DNA of 13,191 bases. Origin: CAYOVG01 sp964407285 (GTDB lineage Bacteria; Desulfobacterota; Syntrophobacteria; Syntrophobacterales; Syntrophobacteraceae). Shown here piece by piece: positions 12,036-13,191 of the stretch. A program made the translations under genes and the position numbers. The stretch lies in contig CAYOVG010000188.1 of assembly GCA_964407285.1 (NCBI GenBank), positions 1-13,191 of the forward strand. Reading direction: 5' to 3'. The notes below the pieces were generated by a model. It worked only from the letters and a program-made list of their open reading frames with translations, had not been told where the DNA came from and ran no database searches. The number at the start of each line of letters is the position of its first letter. Position 1 is the first letter of the stretch.

Positions 12036-13191
12036 ATGACGGAACAGGAAATCGAGCGCTACTGGAAAGAAATTATAAATTCCATGAACGACGGCCTGGT
12101 CATTATCGATTCCGACGGCGCCATTCGCATGGTGAACCGGGCATTGGAGAGAATCACCGGCTACGATAAGGACGAGATCATCGGCAAGTCCTGCTCCGTC
12201 TTCAATTGCGACGTGTGCGAAATAGCCCGGACCGAAGGCAGGGGCAAATGGTGCCTCCTCTTCGATGTCGGGAAGACCAACATGAAGCGCTGCATCATCA
12301 GAAGGAAAGACGGGTCTTACGCTTCGGTCTTCAAGAAGGCGTCGCTCCTCGAGGACGGCCGCGGCAAGGTCCTCGGCGCCGTGGAAACGATTACGGACCT
12401 TTCCGAACTGGACAGGCGCGACCGGATCATCGAGGAGCTTTCCCGCCTCGTCGATGTGGAAACGGGTTTTCACGGCATCGTAGGCAAGTCCGCCGTGATG
12501 CGAAAGTCCTTCCAGATTATCGAAAAGGCCGCCCAGAGCGACGCGCCCGTGATCGTATACGGCGCCAGCGGGACGGGAAAGGAACTGGCGGCGCACGCCA
12601 TTCACGAACTGGGGAGGAGGCGCGAGGGTCCCTATATTCAGCTCAACTGCGCGGCGCTCAATGAAGCCCTCCTCGAAAGCGAGCTCTTCGGTCATGTGAG
12701 AGGGGCCTTCACCGGGGCGTTCCGGCACCGTCAGGGGCGGTTCGAGGCGGCGCACGGAGGCGATATCTTTCTGGACGAGATCGGCGACGTGCCCATGTCC
12801 ATCCAGGTCAAGCTGCTGCGGGTCCTGGAGACCAGGCATTTCGAGAGGGTAGGGGACCATCGGCCCATTTTCGCCGACGTGCGCATCATCGCGGCGACCA
12901 ACAAGGACCTTTCGGAACTGGTGGCCCGGAAAGAGTTCAGGGAGGACCTTTTCTTCCGGATCAACGTCATCCCCATCTACCTGCCGCCCCTGCGGGAGCG
13001 CATGGAAGACATTCCGCTGCTCGTGGACCATTTCATCCGGCAGCTTCGGATCAGAACCGGCAAGGATATCACGGGACTCGACGCGGAAGCCATGAGGCTG
13101 TTCATGGACTACTGCTGGCCCGGAAACGTGCGGGAGCTGAGAAGCGCGCTCGAGTACGCCTTCGTTATCGCCGAGCGGGGCCTGATCGAAC
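12036..13191 (+). CDS. PAS-domain sigma-54-dependent transcriptional activator (NtrC/NifA type), cut by the window edge
   Basis: ATG 12036 follows AAGGAG by six bases; 385 codons are visible and the frame runs off the right end. Residues about 8-125 form a PAS sensor ('NSMNDGLVIIDSDGAIRMVN', 'ALERITGYDKDEIIGKSC') with five cysteines at 53, 58, 61, 73 and 86. The AAA+ domain follows: Walker A GASGTGKE (176-183), the sigma-54 contact loop GAFTGA (223-228), Walker B IFLDEI (244-249), sensor I ATN (287-289), 'FREDLFFRINV' (301-311) and WPGNVREL (361-368). A C-terminal Fis-type helix-turn-helix is expected beyond the edge. There is no receiver domain, so it is not a two-component regulator; the PAS domain should sense an intracellular signal. 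It is divergent from the octaheme operon, whose sigma-54 promoter is 150 bases away, and is the obvious regulator of it. Confidence 0.9.
   Translation, partial: MTEQEIERYWKEIINSMNDGLVIIDSDGAIRMVNRALERITGYDKDEIIGKSCSVFNCDVCEIARTEGRGKWCLLFDVGKTNMKRCIIRRKDGSYASVFKKASLLEDGRGKVLGAVETITDLSELDRRDRIIEELSRLVDVETGFHGIVGKSAVMRKSFQIIEKAAQSDAPVIVYGASGTGKELAAHAIHELGRRREGPYIQLNCAALNEALLESELFGHVRGAFTGAFRHRQGRFEAAHGGDIFLDEIGDVPMSIQVKLLRVLETRHFERVGDHRPIFADVRIIAATNKDLSELVARKEFREDLFFRINVIPIYLPPLRERMEDIPLLVDHFIRQLRIRTGKDITGLDAEAMRLFMDYCWPGNVRELRSALEYAFVIAERGLIE

Noticed and set aside
11997..13031. 344-codon minus-strand open frame opposite the sigma-54 activator
   Set aside because: Antisense shadow of the AAA+ activator, whose motifs are all intact.

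Overview
This window looks like chromosomal DNA from a GC-rich, anaerobically respiring Gram-negative bacterium, most likely a member of the Desulfobacterota (deltaproteobacterial type). That assignment is inferred from an octaheme cytochrome c with a membrane cytochrome b, an OprO/P-type outer-membrane porin, a PAS/sigma-54 activator with a cysteine-rich sensor domain, and GC-rich housekeeping genes. No rRNA or tRNA gene, CRISPR array, complete insertion sequence or prophage gene was seen.

Layout from left to right. (1) 1-1967 (+): the 3' end of hrpA (RNA helicase, DUF3418 region), overlapped by a NudL-like NUDIX hydrolase gene. (2) 2050-3751 (-): a lower-GC accessory insert with a C5-cytosine DNA methyltransferase, a previously uncalled 51-residue ORF, and a Vsr mismatch endonuclease. 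The three are joined by ATGA overlaps at both junctions. No restriction endonuclease is visible. About 890 bases without a convincing gene follow, with one ORF that may be a remnant. (3) 4641-6128 (+): a secreted, probably lipid-anchored FG-GAP/beta-propeller protein followed by a terminator. (4) 6129-6540: a markedly AT-rich leader with promoter-like boxes and two perfect inverted repeats, in front of a small secreted protein of unknown function (6541-7026). (5) 7207-7563 (-): a YkgJ-type cysteine-cluster protein. (6) 7753-11783 (-): a respiratory cluster in the order octaheme cytochrome c, cytochrome b, then an OprO/P-type porin. (7) 12036 to the right edge (+): a divergent sigma-54 activator with an N-terminal PAS domain.

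The most coherent functional unit is 7753-13191. The cytochrome b would take electrons from quinol and pass them to the periplasmic octaheme reductase, a relative of Shewanella octaheme tetrathionate reductase. The porin could admit the anionic substrate. The divergent activator very probably controls the operon: a -24/-12 sigma-54 promoter with correct spacing (11869-11884) lies before the octaheme gene, and a repeated CTTAACAGG element lies about 130-150 bases upstream of its predicted start point, overlapping the activator's own candidate promoter.

The best candidate for something undescribed is the 51-residue ORF locked between the methyltransferase and vsr. The sigma-54/PAS/octaheme circuit and the structured AT-rich leader come next. 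All functional names rest on motif recognition by eye; no database search was run.
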